Shown: positions 26,251 through 37,364, numbered from the stretch's first letter. The stretch is DNA of 64,000 nucleotides from CAVWCQ01 sp963753545 (GCA_963753545.1 CAVWCQ010000008.1:4092001-4156000); one strand, 5' to 3'. Notes: generated by a model not told the origin, from the letters alone. Numbers and translations: made by a program.

Positions 26251-28323
26251 ATGGCGGCCTTACTGCATGTGGAACGCCTCTCGATCAGCTACCAGATCGC
26301 CGGGCAGTGGATTCGGGCTGTGCATGACTTCCGCATCGATATTCAACCCGGACAGATTGACGGACTGGTGGGGGAATCTGGGTCCGGCAAGACAACAGCA
26401 GCGGGGGGCATTCTCCACTACCTGCCTGCGAACGGACGTATCGAACCGGGCAGCGCGGTCGAACTACAGGGTGACAATTTATCGGCGAAATCACCCAGCG
26501 AGATGCGAAGCGTCTGGGGCAGGCGCATAGGGCTTGTCCCGCAAAATCCCGCTGAATCGCTCAACCCATCGATGCGCATTGGGGAGCAGATTGCCGAAGT
26601 CCTGCGCCGTCACATGGGGCTGAATCGCCGCGAAGCACGCCAACGCACGATTGAGATGTTCCGCCGTGTTCACCTGCCTGACGAAGAACAAATCGGCAAA
26701 CGCTACCCGCACCAGCTCAGCGGGGGTATGCAGCAGCGCGTGATGATTGCCATGGCGCTTTGCACGTCGCCACAAATGCTCATTCTCGATGAGCCAACGA
26801 CCAATCTGGATGTAACCACTGAAGCGATTATCCTGGACCTCGTGCGCGACCTGATCAGGGCAGAGGGAGCCGGTGCGCTCTACGTGACGCATAACCTCGG
26901 CGTGGTGTCCAAGCTGTGTGACCGGGTTACCGTCATGTACGCGGGCGAAATCATGGAAGATGGGCCAACCGCCGGCCTGTTCGCTCGCCCACTCCATCCC
27001 TATACGATAGGCTTATTAAACAGCGTACCCATCCTGGGCCAGACCAAAGAGAGGGAGACCTTACACGCTATCGAGGGACACCCGCCCGCCCTGACAGAAC
27101 TGCCACAGGCCTGTGTCTATGTGCCTCGCTGCCCCTTTGCCATCGACATCTGCCGCCAGAGCAAGCCGCCGCTCGAACCATCCGAAGCAGGACGATCTGT
27201 GCGCTGCCACCGCTGGCAGGAAATCGCGCAAGGCGAACTGCACCTGGAGAACCGCGTCCCGATCATTCCCTCTGTCCGCGCTGCCGAGCAGCAGACTGAT
27301 CTTCTCTCGGTCGAACAGATTACCAAGTATTTTGCGGTTCCGCGCAGCACGATCGATATCCTGCGCGGTGTGCCCCCAGCCCCGGTGCGCGCCGTCGACG
27401 GCGTATCCTTCCGCATTCCGCAGGGGCAAACGGTAGGGCTGGTGGGCGAAAGCGGCAGCGGCAAGACAACCCTGGCCCGCATCATCATCGGTCTCGAAGA
27501 TCGGTCATCCGGCAGCATGGACCTGCTCGGCGCGGATATCCGAGGGAATGTGCAGGAGCGCAGCAAGGCCATTCTTGCTCAGATGCAGATGGTTTTCCAA
27601 AACCCGCAGAACTCCCTGAACCCCTATATGACTGTCGGACAGGCAATCCGCCGCCCGCTGATCAAGCTGGCAGGGATGAGTCGCGAAGCGGCAGATCGTG
27701 AAGTGGTTCGCCTGTTGGAAGGCGTGAATTTGCGGGCCGATTACGCCCAGCGTTACCCCAGCGAACTGAGCGGTGGCGAAAAACAGCGCGTTGCCATTGC
27801 CCGCGCCTTTGCCTCCGATCCGGCCCTGCTTCTGTGCGATGAACCTGTCTCGTCGCTTGATGTTTCGGTCCAGGCGGCAGTCCTGAATCTGCTGGCGCGT
27901 CTGCAAGCCGAGCGCGGCACAGCCTACCTGTTTATCTCGCACGATCTGGCAGTGGTCGGCTATCTGGCAGACATTATTCTGGTCATGTATCTGGGGCAGG
28001 TCTATGAAGTTGGGCGCAACCTCTTTAAACCGCCGCTACACCCCTATACCGAGGCGTTAGTATCCGCCATCCCATCGATTCACATCAGCGAAGGTCCGGT
28101 GCGATTGAGCGGCGAAATCCCCAACCCGCGTTACATGCCAAGCGGCTGCCGCTTCCACACGCGCTGCCCGCACAAACTGGGTGATATCTGCGAACAGGAA
28201 GAACCGCCCTGGCAGGCTGCTGGAGAGGGACACCTGATCCGCTGCCACCGCACACCAGAGGATCTGGCAGCGCGGCAAAGCTGGCTGGTGGAGCGGGCCG
28301 AAATGGACGAGGAAACTAAATGA
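26251..28323 (+). CDS. Fused peptide ABC transporter ATPase (DppD-DppF in one chain)
   Basis: 690 residues with two complete ATPase domains. First domain: Walker A GESGSGKTT near residue 46, signature LSGGMQQRVMIAMAL, Walker B MLILDEPTTNLD and the C-terminal Cys motif VYVPRCPFAIDICRQ...CH of oligopeptide ATPases. Second domain: Walker A GESGSGKTT near 405, signature LSGGEKQRVAIARAF, Walker B LLLCDEPVSSLD and Cys motif SGCRFHTRCPHKLGDIC. In most bacteria DppD and DppF are separate; fusions are known. It starts 3 bases after the DppC stop and overlaps the DppB gene by 4 bases. Confidence 0.95.
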   Translation: MAALLHVERLSISYQIAGQWIRAVHDFRIDIQPGQIDGLVGESGSGKTTAAGGILHYLPANGRIEPGSAVELQGDNLSAKSPSEMRSVWGRRIGLVPQNPAESLNPSMRIGEQIAEVLRRHMGLNRREARQRTIEMFRRVHLPDEEQIGKRYPHQLSGGMQQRVMIAMALCTSPQMLILDEPTTNLDVTTEAIILDLVRDLIRAEGAGALYVTHNLGVVSKLCDRVTVMYAGEIMEDGPTAGLFARPLHPYTIGLLNSVPILGQTKERETLHAIEGHPPALTELPQACVYVPRCPFAIDICRQSKPPLEPSEAGRSVRCHRWQEIAQGELHLENRVPIIPSVRAAEQQTDLLSVEQITKYFAVPRSTIDILRGVPPAPVRAVDGVSFRIPQGQTVGLVGESGSGKTTLARIIIGLEDRSSGSMDLLGADIRGNVQERSKAILAQMQMVFQNPQNSLNPYMTVGQAIRRPLIKLAGMSREAADREVVRLLEGVNLRADYAQRYPSELSGGEKQRVAIARAFASDPALLLCDEPVSSLDVSVQAAVLNLLARLQAERGTAYLFISHDLAVVGYLADIILVMYLGQVYEVGRNLFKPPLHPYTEALVSAIPSIHISEGPVRLSGEIPNPRYMPSGCRFHTRCPHKLGDICEQEEPPWQAAGEGHLIRCHRTPEDLAARQSWLVERAEMDEETK

Positions 28324-29297
28324 GGCGATACCTGGCACGGCGTCTGGTTTTCTTTGTGCTGACACTCGTTCTCACCTCGATTCTGGTGTTCATCCTGGCG
28401 CGCGTGCTGCCGGGCGACGTGGCGCGAGTCGTCCTGGGGCGCGAGGCATCCGAAGAAGCAGTCCAGGCCAAGCGTAAGGAATTTGGTTTGACTGATCCAC
28501 TGGTGATCCAATATACGAAGTGGAGCACCCGCTTTGTCCAGGGCGACTGGGGTAAAACTGTTACAGACCCGCGTGAACCCATCCGTCCTATCATTTTGCA
28601 GCGGGTTCGCAATTCAGCGCGTCTGGCGGTAATTACGATGATCATCGCTCTGCCGCTCTCCATTCTGCTGGGGACCATCGCCGGGTTGACTGAAGGCAAA
28701 CTGCTGGACAGTGTCATTTCCATTTCGACTCTATCAGTGGTCAGCCTGCCGGAATTTGTGACCGGAATCTTTCTGATCCAGGTTGTTGCCCTGCGCTGGA
28801 GGGACAATCCTCTCGCGGATCGGTTCGGCTGGTTCCCGTCCAGTTCGGCAATCCGGGCTGATGCATCCTTCCAAGAGGCGCTGCCAAGTTTATGGCTGCC
28901 CGCTGTTGCCGCTACTCTGGTCTTGATGGCCTACATTGTGCGGTTGGTGCGCGCCGGGGTGATTGAGGAAATGAAGCGCGACTATGTGCGCACCGCTGTC
29001 CTTAAAGGATTGCCATACCGGACCGTGATTTTTAAACATGTACTGCGGAACGCGCTGATCCCAACCATTACGGTGATTGCCACCAGCGCGGGCTGGTTGA
29101 TCAGCGGGATGGTGGTCATCGAATGGGTCTTCAGCTACCCTGGCATGGGACGGCTGTTGATCAACACGGCGATCAAAAACCGGGATGTCTTCATGATTCA
29201 GGCTATCGTCATGGTGACAGTTAGCGTGATCCTGATTGCCAACTTCATCGCGGATCTGCTCTATTCGGCGCTCAACCCGCGCATCCGTTTGCAGTGA
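28320..29297 (+). CDS. Peptide ABC transporter permease, DppB type
   Basis: 325 residues. Opens with MRRYLARRLVFFVLTLVLTS, the typical DppB start, followed by VLPGDVARVVLG and a large loop, then helices and the EAA loop DYVRTAVLKGLPYRTVIFKH. It ends ALNPRIRLQ, as usual for the family (YxxLDPRIR). It is the last gene in the operon; normally DppB precedes DppC, so the order binding protein-C-DF-B is rearranged. Start overlaps the preceding stop (ATGA), implying translational coupling. Confidence 0.94.
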   Translation: MRRYLARRLVFFVLTLVLTSILVFILARVLPGDVARVVLGREASEEAVQAKRKEFGLTDPLVIQYTKWSTRFVQGDWGKTVTDPREPIRPIILQRVRNSARLAVITMIIALPLSILLGTIAGLTEGKLLDSVISISTLSVVSLPEFVTGIFLIQVVALRWRDNPLADRFGWFPSSSAIRADASFQEALPSLWLPAVAATLVLMAYIVRLVRAGVIEEMKRDYVRTAVLKGLPYRTVIFKHVLRNALIPTITVIATSAGWLISGMVVIEWVFSYPGMGRLLINTAIKNRDVFMIQAIVMVTVSVILIANFIADLLYSALNPRIRLQ

Positions 29298-29449
29298 GTG
29301 AGTTTGCGCCCGGATAGTGGGGAAAGGATGTGTTATTCGATGAAAGGGAGCAGGTGTGGGAATTTGGCAGTGTTTGATGTATGGTAGGCGCGTTGGCAAC
29401 ATGATAAACAAACATACTGGGTAAGTCGTCGTATGGTATAAGAAATTTG

Positions 29450-31977
29450 ATGATGAACATAAAACCTGAAATCATGAGTCCGGCGGGCTATTGGCCCCAA
29501 CTCCACGCCGCCATTGAAGCTGGGGCTGATGCCGTTTATTTCGGCCTCAACCAATTTTCTGCCCGTGCTAAAGTTGGCTTTGCGCTGGCTGAACTACCGG
29601 AGGTTATGCGCACGCTGCATACACGTGGGGTCAGGGGATATGTAACCTTTAACACGCTGGTTTTTGACCACGAACTGCGCGAGGCGGTCAAAACTCTTGA
29701 GCAGATCGCAGCGGCTGGTGCTGATTCCATCATCGTGCAGGATGTTGGTATCGCCCAATTGGCTCACCAGCTCTTGCCCGATGTGGCGATTTTCGGTAGT
29801 ACGCAGATGAGCATCACCAGCGCCGAAGGGATCGCGCTCGCGCAGCGGTTCGGGGTCAGCCGGGTGCTGCTTGCCCGTGAACTTTCGTTAAAAGAGATTC
29901 GCGCCATCCGTGCCCAGACGGATTGTGAACTGGAGATCTTTGTCCATGGGGCGCTGTGCGTGTCTTATTCTGGCCAATGTTTTTCCTCCGAAGCCTGGGG
30001 CGGGCGCAGCGCAAACCGGGGAAAGTGTGCGCAGGCGTGCCGCTTGCCCTATGACCTGCTGGTTGATGATGTGTTCACGCCATTAGGTGAAACGCGATAT
30101 CTGCTTTCGCCGGGTGATCTGTATGCCCTGCATCATATCCCAGAAATTGTCGACATCGGGATTTCGTCGCTCAAGATTGAGGGACGGTACAAAGATGAAG
30201 CTTATGTCGCGTTGACTACCAACGCCTATCGGCGGGCTGTTGATGCTGCCTGGGAGAAACGCCCCTATTTGCTGACCCGCCAGGATGAGATCGAACTTGA
30301 GCAGGTTTATTCCAGGGGCAGGGGGCCTTTTTTCCTGTCAGGGACCAACCATCAAGCAGTCGTTTCTGGACGGTCGCCGCGCCACCGAGGGGTGTTATGC
30401 GGCAGGGTAACGCAGGTCTACAAGGATCGGGTGCGCATCACTCCGACTGATATTGAAGATGTAGCCCCACTTAAAGCGGGTGATGGCCTTGTCTTTGACG
30501 CTGCTGATTGGCGCAGCCCGGAAATGAAAGAGGAAGGCGGACATCTGTATGCCGTTGAGCGGGTCAGTGATCAGCTTGAACTCCGCTTTGGTAACCACGA
30601 TATCAACTTTGACCGCATCCGCCGGGGAGACTGGGTCTGGCGCACGCATGATGTGAACACGGACAAGGCAGCCAAGCCGTTTACTCAGGCCAATGTCCCG
30701 CTTTATAAGCAGCCGCTTCAGGTGCTGGTTTCCGCTGCCGTGGGACAGCCGCTGGAAATAACATGGCAATTGATCGAAAGACCTGACCTACAGGTCACGG
30801 TTCAATCGGACGAGGCGCTTGCCCCAGCCAACAATCGGGGGGTGACGATTGAATCTCTGCGTGAACAGCTTGGCCGGTTAGGGAACACAGCCTACCGGCT
30901 CGAAACGGTGCGGGCTGAACTTGTTGGCGAGCCATTTGTTCCCAGTTCACTGTTAAATCGTCTGCGACAGGCAGCGGTTCAACAACTTATCGACCTGCAG
31001 GCGAAGCCGCCAACCCATATCATTCATGATCCAGTCCACACGCTGGAAAGTGCGCTGTCGGAGGTCATGTACCAGCCCAATGGGACATCGGGTGATGTTC
31101 AATTACACTCTGTTGGTTCGCACCCCGTCACAACTCGAAGCTGCACTGGATTTAAGCCCGGCCAGCATCACGCTGGACTATCTCGATCTGTACGGTTTGC
31201 GTCCCGCTGTTGAACAGATCAAGGCCGCTGGGATCACACCACGTGTTGCCAGCCCGCATGTGCTTAAGCCTCAGGAAGGGCAGATTGTGAATTTTCTGCT
31301 GCGCCTGGACTGCCAGCTTGTGGTTCGTTCGAGCGGTTTGTTGGAAGCGCTTCAGGGCCGCCACCAACACCCGCTGATCGGTGATTTTAGTTTGAACGCT
31401 GCCAATCAGATCACGGCTGATACTTACTTCAAACTGGGTATCGACCGGATCGCACCGACGCACGACCTAAACGCAGATCAGATTTGCCGGTTGGCGCAGG
31501 GCGTCGGCGGTGCGCGTCTTGAGGTGATCGCGTTCCATCACCTGCCCATTTTCCATACGGAGCATTGTGTTTTTTGCCGCTTCCTATCACAGGGCACAAG
31601 CAAATTGGACTGCGGCCAGCCGTGCGAAAAGCACCGCGTTGCCTTGCGTGATATGCAGGGGCGCGTCCACCCGGTGATGGCTGATGTCGGCTGCCGCAAT
31701 ACGGTTTTCGGGGCAGAAGCACAAGTGGCCAGCCGGTATCTTGATCAGATGATGGACAGCGGCATCGTGCATTACCGGCTGGAGTTTGTACACGAAACGC
31801 CGCCTGATAGTGCGGCAGGTGGTAGCTGCTTTCCAGGACTATTTTACTGGCCATGTCAACGCTGCCCAATTGGATCGGACGCTGCAAAAGACGGTGCCGC
31901 AGGGAACCACCGAGGGATCGTTGTTTGTCCCTGCGGATGACCTGGAATTGCCCAGTATGGGGGCGCTTCCCCTTTAA
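29450..31977 (+). CDS. Peptidase U32-family protein, long form (frameshifted twice)
   Basis: About 840 residues when joined, matching the long U32 type. Part one: MSPAGYWPQLHAAIEAGADA, VYFGLNQFSARAKVGF, the U32 signature region ELEIFVHGALCVSYSGQCF, then SANRGKCAQACRLPY with its cysteines. Part two (frame change within 31060-31095): FNYTLLVRTPSQLEAALDL and a Cys-rich segment with HCVFCRFLS, DCGQPCEKHR and DVGCRNTVF. Part three (shift near 31805): VVAAFQDYFTGHVNAAQLD and a normal end LPSMGALPL. Long members include RlhA, which hydroxylates a 23S rRNA cytidine; short ones are called collagenases. An RNA-modifying role is therefore likelier than proteolysis. ATG at 29450 is preferred over an overlapping TTG. 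Confidence 0.85.
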
Positions 31978-32013
31978 ACTGTCAGTAAGAAATTGATAGG
32001 ACTCCGAAATGCA

Positions 32014-32050
32014 GAGGAGCGGGGTAGCTAACACCTCGCTCCTCGATTTT
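32014..32050 (+). terminator. Terminator after the U32 gene
   Basis: 12-bp stem (32014-32025 / 32033-32044, one G-U pair), 7-nt loop, followed by a T run at 32047-32051. It separates the U32 gene from the convergent alpha-xylosidase operon. Confidence 0.85.
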
Positions 32051-32066
32051 TATGCTTGATGAGCAG

Positions 32067-34106
32067 TTATTCAGGATTGTATGGGTTCAGGCACGCCCAC
32101 TCGGCCCCGCGTGCCGTATTCACCCATAGCGGCAAGCTGAAGTACGTATACTTTTCGCGTCGCCAGCCCGGTCCCTGGCTTATTTCTCCAGTAAGCAGGT
32201 GCCGCCACTCCCCTTTCGGAAGATAATATGTGACCTCACAGTCGGAGCTAAAAATGGGAGCAACCAGTAACGCCGATCCCAACATATACTGTGTGTCTAA
32301 ATAGCGGCAGGTTGGATCATCAGGAAACTCAAGGATCATGGCTCGCATCAACGGCCAACCATGATCATGCGCCTCGCGCGCCGCATTGAGCAAGTAGGGC
32401 ATAAGGTGCGTTTTTAAGCGATTAAAGAAGCGCAGCACACCGACGGCTTCATCATCAAACAACCAGGGCATACGCACGCTGTCACTGCCGTGCAGACGGC
32501 TGTGTGACGACAACAGTCCAAACGCCACCCATCGTTTGTAGAGATCGGGGGTTGCTGTGCCGATAAAACCGCTAATATCGTGACTCCAATAGCCAAACGC
32601 ACCTAAACCGAGCGATAGCCCCCCACGCAGGGTTTCAGCCATTGAGGGATAGGTTGAGCTGTTGTCGCCGCCCCAGTGGAGCGGATACTTTTGACTGCCT
32701 GTAGTTGCCGATCGTGCAAAAAGGACTGCTTCGCCCTCGCCTTTTTCCCGGCTCAACAGGTCAAACACGGTCTGAGTATAAAGATAGGTGTAGTAATTAT
32801 GCATCCGTTCCGGGTCAGATCCATCATAGTAGCGAACCGGGAGCGGGATTTTCTCTCCGAAGTCGGTCTTAAACGCATCTACACCCATATCAACGAGTGT
32901 TTTCAGCTTGCTCGCATACCATGCACAAGCGTCCGGATTCGTGAAATCAACAAAGGCCAGTCCGGGCTGCCAGGCATCAACCTGGTAGACATCGCCCTCA
33001 GGCGTATGTAACAGGTAGCCATGCGCTTTGCCCTCATCGAACAAAGGCGAAGCTTCTGCAATGTAAGGGTTAATCCAGACACAAATCTTGATCCCCTTAG
33101 CTTTGATCCGGCTCAACATGCCTTCCGGATCAGGGAAAAAACGCCTGTCCCATAAAAAGCTGCACCAGGTTAATTCCTTCATCCAGAAGCAGTCGAAATG
33201 AAACACGCTGATTGGAATTCCCAGCGTTTCCATGCGTTCGATGTTCGCCAGGATATCCTGCTCGTTATAGTTCGTCGTAAATGATGTTGAAAGCCACAGC
33301 CCAAACGACCACGCTGGTACTGCCGCTGGGCGACCGCTGAGTGCGGTGTATTGCTCCAGCACGGCTTTCATGGTTGGACCGCCAAAAATATAATAATCCA
33401 GACTGTGGTCCTCGACACTGAACTGCACGCGCTGGACGTGATGTGAAGCGATCTCAAAAGACACCCGTCCCGGATGGTTCACAAGCACGCCATATCCCTG
33501 GCTGGTCATGTAAAATGGCACATTTTTATAGGCATACTCGGAATCAGTGCCGCCGTCGTCATTCCATGAATCAATCGACTGGCCATTTTTCACAAACGGC
33601 CCAAAATGTTCACCCAGGCCATAGACCGTTTCCCCAACTCGGAGCGATAACTGCTCACGTAAGTAGGTTTTGCCGTTCTGGGTGAACAGCCCGATTGCGC
33701 GCGCGCCGCTTTCCGTCAGCATTTCTCCTTCACGCTGAAAAGCAAAATGCCAGTCTCCTTCGGTGGGTACGACAACGGAGAGGCCGCCTGCGTTTAGCCA
33801 GGCTTGTTGTTCGTCACGTCCTGCCGATGCTGCCGGATTGGTCAGTGCATAGTCAAGATCAAAGGCGGGCTGCGGTTCTCGTCTGCCCTTAAAATGGGTG
33901 AGTTGAACCCGGATGACATCAGGCATGGGAGACGAGAAACGGGCGGTGATGAGTGTACCTTCAAGATAGTCACCGCGATGACGAATGGTATGGCTATAGC
34001 CGCTGACGACCAGAGCGTCTGGCTCGACCTGTACATCGGTTACGGTAGCCGGGTAGGCTGCTTCTGTTCCGGGCAGTATATTCCAGTGACCCCAATTAAA
34101 TTTCAT
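32067..34106 (-). CDS. Alpha-xylosidase, GH31 (YicI-type)
   Basis: 679 residues. GH31 barrel with VSIFHFDCFWMKELTWCSF-like start (FHFDCFWMKE), the nucleophile motif FKTDFGEKIP near residue 400 and GGDNSSTYPSMAETLRGGLS, with the general acid Asp in the GGDN segment and HSRLHG further on. The pattern KTDFGE rather than WxDMNE is typical of YicI-like alpha-xylosidases, which release xylose from isoprimeverose or xyloglucan fragments. No signal peptide, so it acts in the cytosol on sugar brought in by the ABC genes upstream. Last gene of a LacI-controlled operon. Confidence 0.9.
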   Translation of the reverse strand: MKFNWGHWNILPGTEAAYPATVTDVQVEPDALVVSGYSHTIRHRGDYLEGTLITARFSSPMPDVIRVQLTHFKGRREPQPAFDLDYALTNPAASAGRDEQQAWLNAGGLSVVVPTEGDWHFAFQREGEMLTESGARAIGLFTQNGKTYLREQLSLRVGETVYGLGEHFGPFVKNGQSIDSWNDDGGTDSEYAYKNVPFYMTSQGYGVLVNHPGRVSFEIASHHVQRVQFSVEDHSLDYYIFGGPTMKAVLEQYTALSGRPAAVPAWSFGLWLSTSFTTNYNEQDILANIERMETLGIPISVFHFDCFWMKELTWCSFLWDRRFFPDPEGMLSRIKAKGIKICVWINPYIAEASPLFDEGKAHGYLLHTPEGDVYQVDAWQPGLAFVDFTNPDACAWYASKLKTLVDMGVDAFKTDFGEKIPLPVRYYDGSDPERMHNYYTYLYTQTVFDLLSREKGEGEAVLFARSATTGSQKYPLHWGGDNSSTYPSMAETLRGGLSLGLGAFGYWSHDISGFIGTATPDLYKRWVAFGLLSSHSRLHGSDSVRMPWLFDDEAVGVLRFFNRLKTHLMPYLLNAAREAHDHGWPLMRAMILEFPDDPTCRYLDTQYMLGSALLVAPIFSSDCEVTYYLPKGEWRHLLTGEISQGPGWRREKYTYFSLPLWVNTARGAEWACLNPYNPE

Positions 34107-34145
34107 ACTTTTACCTCTTTATGGTTGAGACGCCGATCCATGACC

Positions 34146-35012
34146 TTACTTGATGCTGCCTGCCACAATTCCCTTAGCCAGAGTGCGCTGGAATAGCACG
34201 AAGAAAATGATACAGGGCAGGATGCCGAGCAGGGAGGCAGTACTTTGAAAAGTAGCAGCAGCGCCGCGCTGTCCCTGGAACATGGCAACAGCCAGAGGAA
34301 CCGTCTGTTTCGCATTCGAAATCAGGAAAATCAAAGGCAGGAAAAACTCATTCCAGGTCCATATGAAGAAAAAGACGAACAAGACCGAGAGAGAAGGCCA
34401 ATTGATGGGCACAATAATTCGAAATAGAAGTTGTATTTTATTGCATCCATCAATCGCTGCCGCATCCAACAGTTCGGAGGGGAAAACGCTGAACACGGAA
34501 GATAACAGGTAGGTGCCAAAAGCGCTGTGCAGCACAGCGAAAACGATAATCACCGATAAGCGGGAGTTATAGAGTCCCACTTCTTTGAACATATAATAAA
34601 GCGGGTAGGCAAGTACTTCCTGAGGAAGTGTGATTGCCAGCATAAAAAACACGAGGAAAAAAGTTTTGCCTTTGATTTTCCCAATTCCCAGGGCAAATGC
34701 ATTGAGAAGAGATAACGTTACCCCTGCTACAGCCGTCGTTAGACTGATGAGAAAGCTGTTCTTCAGTTTGACCGTGTAATCCAGGCGTTCCCATACGGCC
34801 CGAACATTATCCAGTGACATACGGCTCGGCAAACTGAGCGGGCCATTACGCGTATACTCGTCCTCAGTCTTGAATGAGTTGAGCGTGATCATGAACAATG
34901 GGAAGAGGACAATCAGTAGCAGCACAATAAGTGAAATCAGAGAAAAGTATTTTACGGCGAGAGTGCTTCTTGGCGTTTTAGGTCGTGTGAGTACCAGGGA
35001 TTGTTCAGCCAT
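34146..35012 (-). CDS. MalG-type sugar ABC permease
   Basis: 288 residues from the ATG at 35012, with GGGAGAG upstream; the longer frame to 35063 overlaps the preceding gene and has no site. Six helices, starting YFSLISLIVLLLIVLFPLF; EAA loop FPSELLDAAAIDGCNKIQLL near residue 190. It ends ...GIVAGSIK, as normal for MalG-type proteins. The gene starts one base after the stop of its MalF partner. Imports a xylo-oligosaccharide by context. Confidence 0.92.
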   Translation of the reverse strand: MAEQSLVLTRPKTPRSTLAVKYFSLISLIVLLLIVLFPLFMITLNSFKTEDEYTRNGPLSLPSRMSLDNVRAVWERLDYTVKLKNSFLISLTTAVAGVTLSLLNAFALGIGKIKGKTFFLVFFMLAITLPQEVLAYPLYYMFKEVGLYNSRLSVIIVFAVLHSAFGTYLLSSVFSVFPSELLDAAAIDGCNKIQLLFRIIVPINWPSLSVLFVFFFIWTWNEFFLPLIFLISNAKQTVPLAVAMFQGQRGAAATFQSTASLLGILPCIIFFVLFQRTLAKGIVAGSIK

Positions 35013-35013
35013 C

Positions 35014-35914
35014 TTATTCACTCTCCCATCGCGTTTGCCGAGTCTGAAGGAAAATAAATCCAATGGTGAGCAGAACTATTATGCCAGTTAGCAAGGTGGC
35101 AATGGTCGCGCCATAGCCTACATTGGAAAGTTCAAAGAAATTTTTATACGAAAAATACGAGGCGACAATGGTTGCTTTATTTGGCCCCCCTTTGGTCATG
35201 GCATAAACAGGGGCAAAGACTTTCATCGCGTGAATAGCCGTTGTCAGAACCACGACGTAAATTTCTGGACGGATGAGTGGTACGGTAATACGGCTCACCT
35301 TTTGCATCCATGATGCACCGTCAATCGATGCCGCTTCATAAAGCTGCGGATCAACGCGCTGCAAAGCTGCCATAAAAATGACGAGTGGATAGCCCAGTTG
35401 GAACCAGACCATCATCACCATGATCGATTTCAGCGCGAAATCTCGATCTCCTAGCCAGTTCTGCGTATATTGATCGAGACCGATTGAAGTGAGCAGGAAA
35501 TTTAGGATTCCCCAGCGCGGCTGGTAAATCCACCGCCAGACGATAGCCGCTACGACCAGGGGCATAATCTGTGGCAGGTAAAACCCAGCCCGAAAAATGC
35601 TGGCTGTGCGCGCCCCAAAGTGGTGGGTGATATTGTCATAGAGAAACACTGCGAGCAGCAGCCCCAGGAGTCGTTGGGATTATGGTCATGGCAATGACTA
35701 ACTGCACGTTGTTTTGAAACGAGGTCCAAAAGGTTTTGTCGTCGAACGCTCTCTGGTAGTTATGCAAACCAACCCAGATGGGTGTGCCTACGCCTTTCCA
35801 TTTTGTGAAACTGATGGCAATGTTGGCGGCAAAGGGGACGATCACGATCAGAAGAAAGGCAAGAACGCCGGGTATCAGAAAAATCGCATAACCTCTAGAC
35901 CTTTTGTATGACAT
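35014..35914 (-). CDS. MalF-type sugar ABC permease (frameshifted)
   Basis: About 299 residues when joined, normal length. N-terminal part: AIFLIPGVLAFLLIVIVPFA and VGLHNYQRAF, then NVQLVIAMTIIP. The C-terminal part continues in another frame from LGLLLAVFLYDN, followed by YLPQIMPLVVAAIVWRWIY, NFLLTSIG and the EAA loop QLYEAASIDGASWMQKVSRI. The break lies at about 35665-35680 and needs one base. Compared with the other MalF of this window (6671) it has no insertion and serves as internal control for normal length. Confidence 0.88.
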
Positions 35915-35931
35915 ACCATCTCCTTATAAAA

Positions 35932-35959
35932 GGCAGTGCTCGTTTAAACGAGCACTGCC
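35932..35959. promoter_or_regulatory. 28-bp perfect palindrome/hairpin between binding-protein and permease genes
   Basis: GGCAGTGCTCGTTT (35932-35945) is followed directly by its reverse complement (35946-35959). On the minus strand it is followed by TTTTAT, so it can act as a partial terminator after the binding-protein gene. Confidence 0.75.
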
Positions 35960-35981
35960 CAGAGACTCATGTTGTGGCGTG

Positions 35982-37284
35982 CTATTCCATTGATGATTTG
36001 TAATCGTCGTAAGCTTCACCCAGTGAATCCAGGAATTCATCGGGAGACATGCTGTCATCGATTAACCCCTGGAGGCCGGAACCGAGCACATCCATAAAAC
36101 CGGGCACGGGCCAGTCTGGGTAGAATGCGAGGCCATCATTCTCAACGATAGAGGCAAAGGCCGAATTCAGTTCAAGAATCTTGGGGTTCTGTGATCTGGG
36201 AAAGATCGGCATTGATCGGGATACCGCCTGCATTAGCCATAGCTGTTTGCGCTTCAGGCTGGAGCGTCAGATCAATGAAATCATAGGCCAGGTCTTTGTT
36301 ATTGGCATTTTCAGGGACAGCCCACAGATTGCCACCAGATCCCGTATTGAACTGCTTGCCAGGCATGATGAAGATGCCCCACTCAAAGTCTGTGATTTGG
36401 CTCATAAATCCGCCAAAGATCCAACTGCCTGTCAGGTTCATAGGCGTCTCGCCCTGTACAAACGCTGCGTTCGCATCATCGTAAATGACGCCGGTGGAAT
36501 CGTCACCGTAGTAGCCTTTTTGCACCTGCTCCGCGAATTTTTCGGCCCCAAAGGTGAAGGCTTCATTATGGAAATCAACATCGCCTGTCAGAAACTGGAA
36601 ATTGGAAATCAGGTCACGGTCAGCCTTGTAGAGTACCAGTTCATAGAAATTGTGAGTTGCGGGCCAAATGTCGCCTGCACCAAGCGTAAAGGGAACGATC
36701 CCCGCCTCCACGAACTTGTCAGCAGCCGCTTCAAGTTCTTCAAAGGTCGTGGGCACTGCAATACCATTCTGCTCGAACATATCCTTGTTGTAATAGACCA
36801 TGATGAACTCGCCGTAGGTGGTTACACCATACAGGTTGCCCGAGCCCATAATGCCATTCTCATCATAGCGGCAAGTGGTTTGAATGCTGGGACTCAGGAT
36901 ATCGAGCCACCCACGATCTGCCGCAACCTGGCTCAGATCGGTCAGCAGTCCGGTGCTGGCATATAACCCCGCAGTTGCGTTGCCTTTGTTGATCTCCATC
37001 ACATCCGGCACTTCATCGGAATTCAGAACCATCATGCCGGTTTCTTGGATTTGTTCAAAGGACTTTTCTTCAAACTCCACCTTGACATCGGGGTGCATTT
37101 CCTGAAACTGCTCGACGGCGTGCTGCCACGATATGCCCATCGCAGAGTCAGCAGGTTCGTAGTACCACAACTTAAAGACGCGCTCCTGGGCATGGGCGCG
37201 AGGCTGGGCTGTTGTTCCACCGAAGGCGACCAGTAGCGAGATTGCCAGAACTACAGATGCCAGTTTAAAGATTTTTGAGTGCAT
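35982..37284 (-). CDS. Sugar ABC transporter substrate-binding protein (frameshifted)
   Basis: About 433 residues when joined. Signal peptide MHSKIFKLASVVLAISLLVA ending AHAQ (no lipobox Cys), then family 1 features: FKLWYYEPADS, FQEMHPDVKVEFEEKSFEQI, YGVTTYGEFIMVYYNKDMFE and TPMNLTGSWIFGGFMSQI. The break is near 36185 (SQITEPQ / NPKILELNSAFASIV), close to the C-terminus. The mature part binds a sugar outside the cell; the alpha-xylosidase in the operon suggests a xyloglucan-type oligosaccharide. It lies 80 bases after the LacI gene. Confidence 0.88.
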
Positions 37285-37364
37285 TTCAATCCTCCTTGAA
37301 AAGAACCGAAAAAGGATACGATAGGTCGTTAGTTCTGGTGCTCACCTCCTTAAAGAACTTTTCG

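Noticed and set aside
29450..31977. Two or three separate U32-like genes
   Set aside because: The pieces together match one long U32 protein in order, and the later pieces have no own ribosome sites.
36181..36966. 261-residue plus-strand frame
   Set aside because: Mirror of the sugar-binding protein gene; composition does not resemble a real protein.
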